Source: Selaginella tamariscina (taxonomy: Eukaryota; Streptophyta; Lycopodiopsida; Selaginellales; Selaginellaceae). From it: a stretch of 64,000 nt of DNA. Positions 24,860 to 37,535 of this stretch are shown here, one piece after another; position 1 is the first letter of the stretch; every line of letters starts with the position of its first letter. Where the stretch lies: assembly GCA_003024785.1 (NCBI GenBank), contig PUQB01000167.1, positions 1 through 64,000 of the forward strand, in the 5' to 3' direction. A model generated the notes under the pieces. It saw only the letters and a program-made list of their open reading frames with translations. It did no database searches and was not told where the DNA came from. A program made the translations under genes and the position numbers.

Positions 24860-24886
24860 TTAGGACCACATAGCCGCCATCGCCAT
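24860..24886 (-). promoter_or_regulatory. Upstream ORF touching the start codon of the 213-aa gene
   Basis: Minus-strand reading ATG GCG ATG GCG GCT ATG TGG TCC TAA, coding MAMAAMWS. Its TAA lies directly against the main ATG (TAAATG). It has three in-frame ATGs. If transcribed in the leader, ribosomes would have to reinitiate or scan past three start codons, which usually lowers expression. Upstream, near 24,925-24,945, is a pyrimidine/AACCCCT-type segment resembling plant telo-box leaders. The true transcription start is unknown. Confidence 0.45.
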
Positions 24887-25390
24887 ATGCCTTTTCTTCT
24901 TCCCTTTCCTCGGTTACATTTTAGGGCAAGGGGTTTTAGGTTAAACGCTTATCATAATTACAGTGCCACATCTTAACCGTCCCATTTCTGCCACGTCACA
25001 CATGTTTTTTGATCTCAACACCGAAGATTCCTTACGTGTACTTCCTGTCTTTCAATCCTATCCGCTGAATCTCATTTCCCATCTTAGCCGCTCGATCTTT
25101 GTTAGAATTCCAACTTAGATATTTACAAACACGTGTAAAGTTGAAAACAATTATTACAGACACAAATCTCAGCCGTTTCATTTACGCCACGGCGTCGGTA
25201 TTCTTGACCAATTCGCTATTTATATTTAAACAGTATTTTGCCACGTCATGCAACGTAGGATTTTGGGTCACATCTAAAGCGTTGAACATAGATCTTATAT
25301 CACATTTTAGCTGGGCACGTAAGATGACTGGAGGCGGACACGTAAATATACGCTCGGTCAATCAAAATACGTCAATCAAAACGTTTTTAT

Positions 25391-25395
25391 AAAAA
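25391..25395 (-). terminator. RNA polymerase III T-run after tRNA-His
   Basis: Five T residues on the minus strand, one base after the discriminator base of the tRNA gene. Confidence 0.8.
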
Positions 25396-25396
25396 T

Positions 25397-25468
25397 TGTG
25401 GCTGCGGGGATTCGAGCCCCGGTCTCCACGGCCACAACGTGGAATTCTAACCACTAAACTACAGCCAC
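25397..25468 (-). tRNA. tRNA-His (anticodon GTG), nuclear type
   Basis: The minus-strand cloverleaf is complete: acceptor GTGGCTG/CAGCCAC, a D arm, anticodon stem CCACG/CGTGG with seven-base loop TTGTGGC (anticodon GTG), variable bases AGAC, T stem CGGGG/CCCCG with loop CTCGAAT, and discriminator A at 25,397. It has no intron and no encoded CCA. A T5 run (complement of 25,391-25,395) directly downstream is a normal RNA polymerase III terminator. The sequence is close to plant nuclear tRNA-His and unlike the mitochondrial type. The extra 5' G of histidine tRNA would be added after transcription. It lies about 100 bp from the PPR pseudogene and is divergent from it. Confidence 0.95.
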
Positions 25469-25570
25469 CACTTATGATATACACCCTAAATGGGCTCCAA
25501 TATACATTAAATTCCGAATCTGTTAGAATATTCTGTACTGGGCACGGGAATATTCTTAGAATCTGTTCAG

Positions 25571-27187
25571 ATGCTGCTGGGCAGGAGCAAGAAGACAGTG
25601 AAAGAGGCTCTACAAGTGGGAGTTGCAGTAGATATACAGGCATTTGCTTGGGCAATAAGAAGGTGCAGTGAGAAGAAGGCCCTCTGCGAAGGGATCAGGA
25701 TACACAGGCTCCTTGCCAAGCACAGGCACGACCGGCAGACATTCCTGGGAAATCTTCTGGTCCACATGTACGGATCCTGCACAGACTGGAGGAGGCACGC
25801 TCCGTATTCGAGAACATCCTCACAAAGAACGTCTTCTCGTGGAATATCATCATCGCTGTATATGCCCAGAATGGGCATTTGCAGGAAGCTCTCTTTCTCT
25901 TCCAGAGAATGGACTGCAGGAACGTCGTTTCATGGAACACACTGGTGGGCTTCTTTGCACAGAGCGGTTCTATCCAACAAGCTAAGCTGCTGTACAATCG
26001 GATGCCCCAGTGGGACGTAGTATCTGGAAACGTCATGATTGCAGCATTTGCCCAGAATGGGGACAGCCACGAAGCAAGAAATCTGTTCCTCTTTCTCCCG
26101 GAGCGCAATATAATCTCATGGAATGCCCTCATCACTGCATTCTCCGAAGGCAATAACATCTCTGAAGCACAGACTGCCTTCGAAAGAATGCCTTCTTGGA
26201 ACTCCATCTCCTGGTCCGCAATCATCACTGCAAATGCCCAGAATGGGCATCTGCAGGAAGCCAGGTTTTTCTTCAAAAAGCTACCTGTTCCAGATGTCAT
26301 CTCCTGCACAGCAATGATCATTGCATACGGAGAACAGGGAGAGATATACTCCGCTAAAGAAATCTTCGACAGGATCGACACACAAGACACGCTTTCCTGG
26401 TCCATGATGATCTCCGCATATGCCCAGAACGGGTACACCCATGAGTCTGTGAACCTCTTCCGTCTGATGGATTTGGAAGGCGTACCGCCGGACAGCATCA
26501 CGTTTGTGAACGTCTTAGAAGCGTACGGTAACCTCTCTTCGCATACACAGAGCAGACTGATACACAGAGTTGTGGAGAGTCGGGGAAGGAGCTCCACCCA
26601 GTTGTGTCCACTGCTCTGATGAATATGTATGGGAAGTGTGGGAATGTGGTTGCGGGCAGGGGATATTCGACAAACTTCCACACAGGGACGTAGTTACGTG
26701 GAACACCATGATGGTTGTATATGCCCATAATGGGTATAACGAGTATACTATAGCTTTCTTCAGGCAGATGATTGTTGAAGGGGTATTTCCAGATCATATA
26801 TCGTTCATCAGCGTTTTCTCGGCGTGCAGTCACGGGGTTCTTGAGTACAGGATACGAGTACTTTCTTAGTATGGTCAGTGACTACGGGTTAACACCGTGT
26901 TTCGACCATTTTATATGTATGATCGATCTCCTGGGACGTGCGGCTATGCTTATGGAGGCTGAGGAGCTCATATACACCATGCCGTACGTACCGAATGCGG
27001 TGTGTTGGAGGATAGTGCTGAGTGCGTGTAGGAGCGTGGGGAATGAGAGGCTCGGGGAATATGCGGATAATGTGATGGATATGAACAGGAGGATGCTAGT
27101 CCTTACTATTTGTTGGGACATACTTATGCTGCTAACGGCAAGTTTAGTATGTTTAACAGATTAATGAAACAAAAACAAAGGGGTTAA
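25571..27187 (+). pseudogene. PLS/E-type pentatricopeptide-repeat (PPR) pseudogene
   Basis: PPR proteins of this class bind organellar RNA, usually for C-to-U editing. This intronless copy begins MLLGRSKKTVKEALQ, then LLVHMYGSC. Successive repeats of about 31-35 residues follow with motifs such as WNIIIAVYAQNGHLQEA, WNTLVGFFAQSGS, WNALITAFSEGNN and WSMMISAYAQNGY. A C-terminal E-like region contains MIDLLGRA, LSACRSVGN and, at the end, YYLLGHTYAANGKF before a TAA at 27,187. No DYW deaminase domain follows. The reading passes through at least five frame changes: near 25,785; between 26,565 and 26,605; near 26,660; near 26,845; and near 27,090. It cannot be one working protein. No clear transit peptide is seen. 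GC content is well above the flanks. The repeat wording is typical of Selaginella, where intronless editing PPR genes are extremely numerous. A 328-codon antisense open frame across it is a shadow. Confidence 0.85.
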
Positions 27188-28010
27188 CCTTAAAACATAT
27201 ACACGTTTGCATTGCGTACTCATTCTGGGCATATGCAGTAAGCATGAGAGAGATTACTATCCCATCATTATATTATTGCGTGTGTGTGGTGTGTGTGTGT
27301 GTGTGTGTGGGAATCATTTATTATTGTTATTTTAACATAGGTACATATAAATAGATATGTGACAGATGAGGATGGCAACAGACTTTGATGTGCTGTAATC
27401 CATGTTATACATGCATAAAAATTTATATTTTCACTACACAAAATAAAGTTCTTAGTAAGTCCCTCCTAATTATTATATTAATTTTCTTTATTTGAAGTCT
27501 ATTATTATTTTAATAATCTTTATTTATAGATAAAACATACTTTAGTCTTCGAGTCATAAGCACCGAGATTGTTATCTAATTTTACATTTGAATCGCTTAC
27601 GTTAAGAGGTGTTGAAATGAAGTTATCTTTCATCTTTCATACATAAATTAAATAAATTTATGATTATGAAGTTTTTGATTTTTAATTACATGGAACATAG
27701 TTGTTTTTTTTAAAAAAGATTCAAACTATTGCAAATAATAATAAACCCTTATACATTGTCCACAACAATTAATACGATTGACACCAATTATGAGAGGTTC
27801 TTAAACATGTAACTCACGGTAAAGAATGTGAATCACACTAATAATAATTATGGTAATTATATTGTCACATTGTATATGGTTAATACCATATTATATATAA
27901 TTATATGCTTCATGTAATTTTCTACAATTAATATGCCTTATTTATAATCAAAGGCGATTTTATTATAAATAAGGTAAGAAACTTTTATTATAAATAATGT
28001 ATGTGATAAC
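27188..28010. other. AT-rich spacer with GT microsatellite
   Basis: A GT run lies at about 27,283-27,309. A short antisense scrap near 27,219-27,242 matches the complement of the PPR phrase 'AYAQN' (complement of CATATGCCCAGAATG). It may be a leftover of another PPR copy but is too short to claim. Confidence 0.5.
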
Positions 28011-29073
28011 ATAAAGTTATTTAAATTGATCTAAGGTCACCCTAATTACAAGGTTAAATAATCCATTATTAGTGTGATGACATATTTGTTATATTAATTA
28101 TAAAGTCACAGTGTAAGGTAATTACAAAGGTTAACCATGGTATATTCTAGAAGTTACTAGAGATATTTATGGTGTGGCTAAATCCTTAATAAGATAGTCC
28201 AAATATAGCTAGAATATACTTTATTCTTTGTATATATAAACCCTGATCTTGAATACAAAGAACATTTGAGTTTTCTGTCTTTTCATATATTTACTGTGTT
28301 GTGTCTCGGGTTCTCACACTGGTGGAGAAGTCAAGTAATTTGTGAGAGAAGTTTCTTTTGATTTTCTTTTTTTTTTAATTTCTTTTTAATTTTTAATTTT
28401 TTTCCCCTTTCATATAGTTCTTATGGACCAACAACTTTTGGAACAATTAATTTGTATCACACACCAGCATGAACAACTCCTTCAACGCTTGCAAGTTCCA
28501 TTTCTAGCTCCTCCTCAATCAAACCCACTGTGCAACCTCAACCTTTTTGTGGTGCTCCGAGTGCAAATGTTCATCATTGGTTGGCTCATTTCATCAATAT
28601 TGCCACATATCATGGGTGGACAGCTGCGCATTACCTTCACGAGTTTCCAACGTGTCTTTTAGATATTGCTATTTAGTGGTATAATAGTTGTTCACCACCA
28701 ACAGGTTTACTCACGGATGAGCAATGCTGGTTCACCCTTCAAGCGGAGTTTAAATTAGCTTTTGAGAAAGCAAAGATTCTGATGATGCGTTTCAATAGCT
28801 CCATAGTTTGAAGCAAGCACCAAATGAATCTGTTAGTTTGCTATTAAATTTCGTGATTTCTTGATGCGAGCTGATCCCACCATGTTCGAGTGTAACAAAT
28901 TAAGGATGTTATGGCCTGTTCTTCGACCGGATCTTGTTGGTTATGTTTGGGCACTGGGTCCTGTTACTTTGGAAGAGGCTTTCACTCGTGCATAACGTTT
29001 TGAAGCGGCTTCAAGAGTACAATTACCCATTCCAAAGGCCATCACTCCTCCAACTTTTAATCCTCCTGCTGGT

Positions 29074-29654
29074 TGTTGAACCGTAAAATCCTACCCTCTG
29101 CACATAGGTAAGATTGCCTACGACAAACCCGTATTAAGGGTCTACCGGAATAAGATAAAGAAGAAATCAGACATCAAAAGGTCGGAAAAAGGGTAAGGAT
29201 GGCAAGGTGTATACACAGTAGTACTATAGATCCCGTCACAGTACTGGAAATAAGATTAGTATACAGAAATACGAGTAAGAGATAGACGTATTGAGAGAGA
29301 AAGGAAATTATATTATGTCCGCGCACGGCACATGGTACAAAATAACAGTATACTCGGGATACCCTTTTAGTCCTAATCTGGTCTATTTATACCCGTACTT
29401 TAGGTCCCGTATTAGCAGTTATCGCAATTGCCTCTCAACCTTATCCATTCAGTTACTGTAACTCCTTCTTATCCTTATCTAAATATGCCGTACTCCGCTG
29501 GTATCATATTGCGGTATTACGTTAGCAACTCGTACTCCGATATATCCTTCCCACTCTCGGTTTTTCCACAATATATATTGTTTTTGGTATTTTCCCATTA
29601 TATTGCCCATGAAATAACAAGAAATTCTATCAATGTCTAACTATGATCCTAACA
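29074..29654 (-). repeat. 3' LTR of the 9-kb gypsy element
   Basis: A 581-bp repeat nearly identical to 37,536-38,114. Plus-strand ends are TGTTGAACCG and ATCCTAACA. A polypurine tract (complement of TCCCCCCC at 29,655-29,662) abuts it, as expected for the 3' LTR of a minus-strand element. The target duplication TGGT is at 29,070-29,073. Confidence 0.92.
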
Positions 29655-31960
29655 TCCCCCCCAGACTAGAACTGTTGCATCGTCCGATGCAACCTTACGA
29701 TGTGCCGCAGTTCCGCACATAGAAGCGACAAAGTTCTTCAACTTGAGGTTCTCCTCGCGTAATTTACGTACTTCGTCCACATCGTCTGATGTTGGAATAG
29801 CTGCCGGACTGAACTCGCTCAACTTCTCATGGATATTACAGACTTGGTCAACTAGTGTGTGTATAGTATCCATGAGTACTTTGTTCTGGTCATAGAGACG
29901 TCGTATGATGTTCGACTGCTCCCAAAACTGCTTGTTGATCATATTACAGCGGTCGTGAAGCTGCTGACTGATAATAGCATTTGCTCGTTGAAGTGCTACT
30001 TGCTGGGTGATAGAATCCACGACACTGCAAAGGTGGGAAAGCTAACCTTCGAGCATAGTATCCTATGGTGGGTCTTGCGGTGGGAGTCCGGGTGAAGCAG
30101 TCTGATTACAAGTGCGCTTCGAACTCCTTGAAATGTCCCGTTCCTGACAATATGAAGCGTGATGTCCCATCTGTTGTATTGGTGAATAGGGCTGCTGCTG
30201 GTGCTACTCTTTATCGTGAATGTCGTTCTTGGCAGATTGTCCAGGTGTCAGTTCTGCTGAATCCGATTCTTGTCCTGACTATCGTACTGCTGACTCCTGT
30301 ACTTGCTGTACTGGAGGTACTACATGTGGTGGTATGATATGAGAAGATGTACCTACCGTAGTTTGATGTTGAACTGATGGTAGTGACGGAACTACATATG
30401 GCCCGTATTGCAGAATCCCCACACTCCATAGGTGTTGTTGAAGTTGGTGCTGTGGGCTGACTGCAATTCGGTAGTGTTGTGTCTTCACACTCCGTGTGTG
30501 GTATAGAAGTTGATGCTGTGGGCTTGTTACACATCCTCCGTTGGTCTCCTCGAGGTAAAGGTCTCCTCTGCAATACTCGATCATCGTCCTCCTCCTCGTC
30601 CACAAACTCGAGTATGATTTCGAGTTCCTTTGACTGCGGCTCCTCTGGCTTTTTTGTGTACGTGGTCATTTCTTCAGCTTAGTTGGTAGTGGCGCATCCA
30701 AATTACGGATGTCGTAAACATTATCCGGGTACTGATTGGTAAGACCTAACCAAAAGCCCATCCTTGTTGTGAGTACCGGTGTACCTATCGGTGCTAAGTC
30801 CGCATACGTAATGTTGATAGTTGTTAAAATGTGATGAAGCACCGGAAATATGGATGTCTCATTGTCCTTGCTTTTGGGGTTGTGCAAAGTGTTCAACTCA
30901 CGTTGCAGCCCTACTACGACTAGCTCCCCCCAATCCAGTTTTTGTCCCTGTTCAGATAGATGATATATATACCCAAATTCCTTATTGAATCCTACCGGCA
31001 TTTTGCGGAAAGTGAATGCAGTGGTGATAGCCTTAATACGACTCTTATGAGGTCCGCAGAGAATTGATGTTGGTGCCGCATTCACCGTGTTCTACTTTTG
31101 GCGAAACTTGTCCAAATTATCGGTGTAGTGATGGACGTATGTGTTGGTTTGTGGAATTGGATCGTAGGAGATGTCTGGATTTGGGAATTCAAAAACATCT
31201 CGAATAAGCTTACTTGTGAACGCAAATGCCCTCCCTATAGTTGTAGAGCCTTGTATTGCGGCCAACTGCATTCTCTGAATCTATTCTCGTATGTCCAAGA
31301 TGAGTGTTGGTGCCGGACGAACAATACGATAGAGTACTGGCGTAAGAGGAATTGAAACCGCCAGTTCTAATTGGGATGCCGTATTGACAACCGTTGCAGA
31401 CGTACTTGTCGTATCCATGTACTCGTCCATCGATTCTATATGTGCGTCTCGAATAAAGGAAGAAAAAGACGAAAGACTTGAAGATGAGAAGGAGGAAGAA
31501 ACTAAAGAAGAATTTGAAAACCCTAATGTGTGCTGTCGACGGAGGAGTGCCCCTATCTTATACTCAAAGAATTTATGTTGTCAGTTTCTGTGGAGCAGCC
31601 CATGGTCGATTTCAGATTGGTTGAATGTGTGAATACCTTGGTTTGCACTAGATTTGATAGAAATGATTTCATCATTGGATTTTGTATTCCTTGGATTTGC
31701 CGATTTTTTGGATTCTGTCATTTGCTCGTGTGAGTAATCCTGTCGATGTTTTTGGAAGATTCTGCTGATGTCTACTCGCCAAGAGGCCACATGCTTTTCC
31801 ATGTCTTGCTCTGACTTATGGTTTTGATCATATTTCGTGCCACTGATTAGTGTAGATGTTTCTGGGTCCATCGTATTGTGCAGTTCATACTCCGGATCAT
31901 TGTCGAGATCTTCCTCTGGCTTATTAGATGTATATTTCCGTATGCAATTCATATTTGTTG
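29655..31960 (-). other. Extra open frames between integrase and 3' LTR of the 9-kb element
   Basis: About 2.3 kb beyond integrase carry separate minus-strand open frames: 29,649-30,020 (heptad-like, probable coiled coil, VDEVRKLREENLKLKNF), 30,211-30,669 (acidic and threonine/serine-rich), 30,666-31,085 (contains YIYHLSEQGQKLDWGELVV) and 31,581-31,952 (acidic). None resembles reverse transcriptase, integrase or a membrane-anchored envelope; no hydrophobic anchor is visible. Their function is unknown. Extra 3' frames are known in some plant gypsy lineages. They are part of the fossil element and are not host genes. Confidence 0.6.
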
Positions 31961-34900
31961 TAAGTAAGACTCATGTTGTAGCGTCCATAACAGTGACGTG
32001 TTGTTGTCTCGTATGTCGGTAATAATATATGGTCCATACCATTTGGACTTGAATTTATGACCAATGGTCGAAGATTCCCTTGATAATGCCATACCATTTC
32101 TCCACTCGAATATGGGTCGTCGTTGTACTCGTCGTAATCGATCGTGCCATGCCTTAATACGTGTTTGTATTGCTTGTATATTAAAAACTGCTTGTTGTCG
32201 TTTCTCATCAGTTTTTCGAGTTGTAGTAGTCGTTGTTTAACTTGCTCTGTTTCCCCTCGAGTGACATCCACAATGATATAATGATATACTCTATAGGCGT
32301 AATAGCTTCTAATCCGTATGTAAGTTGAAATGGAGTAAACTTTGTCGCCACTTTATACGTAGTACGGTATGCCCATAATGCGATGGAAGTTTTTCATCCC
32401 AGTTTTTGCGATTGGTGTTTACTATCTTGGTTAATACGGTCTTCAGTATTTTGTTAGTAGCCTCTTTGCTTGTCCATTTCCTTGTGGATAATACGCAGTA
32501 GAGACGTAATGCTTTACTAAATATTCGTTGCAAAGTACTTTGATGACGTTGTTGACGAAATGAGTTCCTTGGTCACTGATAAGTTCCATTGGAGGCCAAA
32601 TCGTACTACGATATTCTCGTAGATAAACTTAGCTACCGTGTTGCGCGGCAATCCCGTAATGCGATAGCTTCTGCCCATTTAGTAACATAATCCGTGAGTA
32701 CCAATATATACTGATTCCTCTCTGCTTTTAGGATTGATTGGTCCCATAAAATCCATTCCCCATTTCATAAATGGAGCTAATGGTTCCGTTGGATGTAATG
32801 GTTGAACTTGATGGTGTGGAGCTGGTTGATGTTCGTTGCACTTCAAACATTTTTGACAATATTCGATAGCATCCTTGAATAACGTGGGCCACCATAATCC
32901 GGACTGTAATATTTTTGTGCTGTTAACGTTCCTGCAAAATGTCCACCATGTTCCCCTGAAGTGAGCTTCCCGTAATACGGTTGAACTTCTTCCATTGGCA
33001 CACATCTCCTTAAAACTTCATCTTTGCCCTTCTTATATAGTATACCTGACACCATGCAGTATGGCTTACATCGTAATACGAGTTGTTTGCGTTGTTGCGT
33101 TGTTGCGTACTTATCTGGTGCTGTTCCAGTAGTTAAAAAGTATTCAATATCTTGAAGATATCCTTTGTGATTTCCATGTTTTGGTTGTTGTTCTTGTTGT
33201 ATCTGAAATAAGTTAGCATCTGGTAGTTCATCATTCACCAACACCTTCTTCTTCATTCGTAATACGACTTAAAAATCTGCTTGTTGGTGTAATTTGCCTG
33301 GTTTGTGAATGATTTGAAAGTCGAACTCCTGTAATAAAAACCAGCGTACTAATCTTCCTTCGAGCTTAGTCTTGCTTAACAAATGTGTCAAAGCTTGATG
33401 ATCGACAATGAATTTGACTTTGTTTGCTAGCAAATAATGCGAAATTTCTTTGCTGCATAAACCATTCTGAGTGCCTCCTTTTCCGTAGTCGTATAATTTT
33501 CTTCTGCAGGTGCTAACCGCCGACTCGCATAATATAATGGTCGATCTTTTCCGTCTTCCTGGGTTTGTTTAATATGCATCCATAGCGTATGACGATGCGT
33601 CCACTTGTACATGAAACTCCTTTGCCAATTTGGACTAGCTAAAATAGGAGCCTTCATTAATGCCTGCTTTAATGTATTGAAACTCTGTTCGCATTGCCAT
33701 CCCATTTGAATGGTTGTGTTTTCCTCAAAAGCATAGTTAATGGCTTCGCTATTGCTGCGTAATTTTTGATAAATCTTCGATGATATCCCATTTTCCCAAG
33801 AAGCCGTCGTACTCCGCTTACGTCTTTAGGAGGTTGCATTGTTTGTATGACTTTGATTTTATCTTGATCCACCATTATTCCATCCTTGCATATAATATGC
33901 CCAAGCAAAATTCCTGATCTCACGGAAAACACGCACTTCTCCGGATTAAGAGCTATATTATTCAATCGGCATTTCCCAAAACACTTCGTTAAACAGTCCA
34001 GGTGTATATCTTGTGCTCCATAAATGCTAAAATCATCCAAGAAAACTTTCATAAACGTGGTCAAATAATCCCGGAATGTTTCACTAACCAAACGTTGAAA
34101 GGTAAATGGTGCATTACATAGCCCAAAAGGCATAACGCGATACGCATATGTACCCCAAGGACTAATGAATGCCGTTTTCGGTTGATCCTCAGGATCTACT
34201 TGAACTTGGTTATATCCTGAAAATCCGTCCAAAAAGGTACATTTCGTGTCCTACTACTGTATCCAACAATTCTTCGGTGAATGGTATTGGGTACGTATCC
34301 GCTTCGTTACATCATTCAACTTCTTATAATTGACGCAGATACGTAATTTGCCATTCTTCTTTGGGACTACGACAATTGGTGATAACCATTGCGGGTTTTC
34401 AATTGGATATATGAATCCGGCCTGTAATAACTTGTCCACTTCTTCTCTACTTTCGCTAAAAATGTTGGATTCATTCGGTATGCTTGCTGTTTCCTGGAAC
34501 TGCATGTGGTAATAGTTCTATCTTATGGGTACAAATTGTGGTGGAACTCCCTTAAGATCTCGTAGCTCCATGCAAAAACATCTGCATTTTGACGTAGTAC
34601 TGCTATCAACTGTCTTCGGTATTCCCTCGAGATCAACTGCTATTCGTACTTTTCGTGGTCCATATTCACTTGTTTTAATTTCAACTTCTTCAGTCTTCTC
34701 ATTCGTAGTAATTTCCAGTTTTTGTTGAGTCGTATTCTTTGTTCGTGCTCTGTCTCGAATTGTAACTGTTGTTGCAAGGTTGTTTAAACTTATCCGTTAG
34801 TCCGAGAGTATCCATATGTTGCTTTGTTGATCACTAGTAGTCTTTTCCGAGTTTTCTTCTTCCGGCGTCATCTGGTATAAATCCGCTTGTGCTATCTCTA

Positions 34901-37535
34901 TGAGGTCTGGATTACTTTCGAATAGGAGTTTTTCTTCTTCCTTGTTCAAGCCGTAATGCCAGTCGAAATCCTCCATTTGTAATGGTCGAGTTGGTCGTCG
35001 ATTGGCTTTTTCTGCTTGTTCGAACAACTGCTTCTTGTCCACTCTTATAGAGTACCATTTCGTCGTGCTCCCAATTATGTCGTACTTTTGCATCTCTTAA
35101 CCATGGTCTTCCTAGTAATATTTGGTATGGTTTACTGTCTGCTCGATACGTAGTACGACCAAAGATACCTTAAACTTGATTCCTGCAATTTCCATACATA
35201 CAGATCTGATTATACCAATGGGTCTTACTTTCCTCTGATCAGCCATCCGTACCAAGAAAGGCGCATTTTCAATAGGCCCAAGACCCAATTGTTTGCAAGT
35301 CTGCTCTTCAATTATGTTCACTCCTGAACCTCCATCAATAGGTATATTTGAATATTGTTTTTCCAATGAGCCGTAATCATTGGCACCTCTTATCCCAGTC
35401 CTTCTCGTCTGTAAGAACTTCCGTTGTATTCACTCCTACTGACTTGTATCGGTTTGAATATTCTCACGTCCAAAGCATTTGTTATCTGTGTTCGTAAAAA
35501 TGGTGCTAATGTCAGTAACTCCCTTATAGTTAACTGTACAGGTTGTTGCAGAATCACAGCAACAATACGATCTCCAAGTGGTACTGTTGATGTGGATTGC
35601 TGTGAATGCATGCTCATTTCATTAGTCATAGAGTCTTGATTTTCCCCTTGTTGCATTTTCTGAATTTGATCAGTTACTCGTTGTACTGTAGCCTTTTCTT
35701 TCTCCCAATTCTTGCGTATTGGTTCTTCTTCTTGGTTCCACCGTACTCGCTTGGCTTGTGTTACCGCATACGTCTCAGTTGAGGGTAGTTCTGTATCTTG
35801 CTCCCATTTGCACTCGTAATTTTGTTCTGATGGTCATCTGCTAGATCATTCTCTTGTTGAACTTCAATTCTCGTGTCCTGGTTCAGTGGAAGATGTTCCG
35901 GTGTTAAATTCGTTGTGGACATTCTGGTGAATAATGTCCCATCTCACCACATGTGTAACAGCGAATACTGTTAGTCGATTACATTCAGTAGAATAGTGTC
36001 CTTTTTCTCCACATCTAAAACATGTCACATTAGGATTCTGACCTCGTAATGCTGGTGGAGGTGGTATTGGTGGTAATAAGGTGGTCCTGGCTGTGCTGGG
36101 CTGGTAACAAAGGCTTCCTCTACGTGCTACTTCCGTATTATTACCTTGCGTAGAATGCTCCGGATTCACGGGGAAATCTCCTTCCATTACCATTTTGCGT
36201 TCCCCATTATACGATCTTTGTGGATAGTCGTATGAATTAGCATTTCGTGGTTGTGGATAATCGTATGAGTTAGCATTCCGATTTTGTTCCATCTAGGTGG
36301 TGGTGGAAAATTGTCAGTACGTCCCATGTTCCGACATTGTCTCGCTTCATGGCCTATTCCTCCACACATCTGACACTTGGGTACTTTACATTCAGAAGCA
36401 TTATGTCCTTCATTTTTGCATGTTGTACAAAATATTGCTTTAGTTCTTGACCGTATTTCACTCTCCTTCCTATTGTCTTCTTGTTTCCCGTTCATCCTCA
36501 TCTATGTATCTTGGAGGTATCAACACTTCAAGTTGTTCTGCTTCTTTAATTGCTTCACCTAAATCAGGCGGTTTTATCAGTCGTACTTGAAGCTGTAAAT
36601 TGTCCGTAGTCCGTTTATACCATTTCTTTGCCAATTTATCACTGACATCTCCGACCTCGCAACGGTGGTATAATCTCCGAAATCTCGAGTGTAATCTTCC
36701 ACTGCCTCAGTAGGTCCCTGCCGTATTTCCTGCAACTGCACTGTCGGGTCTCGCTTCCGATATTTTCGTACATAATAATTCCTGAATAGTGCAAGTAGTA
36801 CACTGTACTTATCGATTGTGTTAGCATTTTCGTAATACCAATCGCTAGCATCTCCCTTCAACGTAAATGGAAATATTCGTAGTTTCTCATCTTCATCCTT
36901 GATTTCGTTGGCTTCACACGCCTTCTCAAACTGCTGAATATGCCGATTCGTATCCTCATTCTCAAGACCTGAAAAAGTAGATGGTATAACCTTCCCCGTA
37001 ATTGTTAATGTTCCCATCTCGTCCGGTACTTCCACTGACAATAGTCCCAGTTTCCTCGCGTTGATATTCGTGGCTCGTGATCGTCACTCCCCTGATTAGT
37101 ATCCTTTTCTTCTGTAACCTCGTCATACTTCGTCGTTTGTTGCTCCTGTCCTCGAGCTTCACTTGTTCCTTTCTTCTCTGTTCCTCACGCTCTTCAATCC
37201 TCTTCCGTGTCTCTATTACTGCTTGTCGCCTAAATATCGCTCCTCGCTCTCTCTTTGCTTCTCTGCTTAATTTCTTCATATCTTTGGCGTTCTGCAAGAA
37301 TACGTCGATAATCATCCATTCACTTACTACTATATGCTGCAGGTCCATTCTCATGTCTTCGGTGCACTTTCTTCCATTTCCGCAATAGCTGCACTGATCG
37401 TATTAAGGACTCTCGCCTAACCTCAATCTTTTTCCTCCGTCACAACTCCTTTGGGTATCGGTCTACCCATCCTGATACATTTATAAACACATTATCAATT
37501 ACTACTAACACGACCATCCCTCCGTGGTCGCCATA

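Noticed and set aside
25695-26681. 328-codon open frame on the minus strand
   Set aside because: It lies antisense to the PPR repeats. The repeat periodicity and codon use belong to the plus strand, and the antisense reading has no domain.
29649-30020. Host coiled-coil protein gene
   Set aside because: It lies between the integrase region and the polypurine tract/3' LTR of a full-length retroelement, so it belongs to that element.
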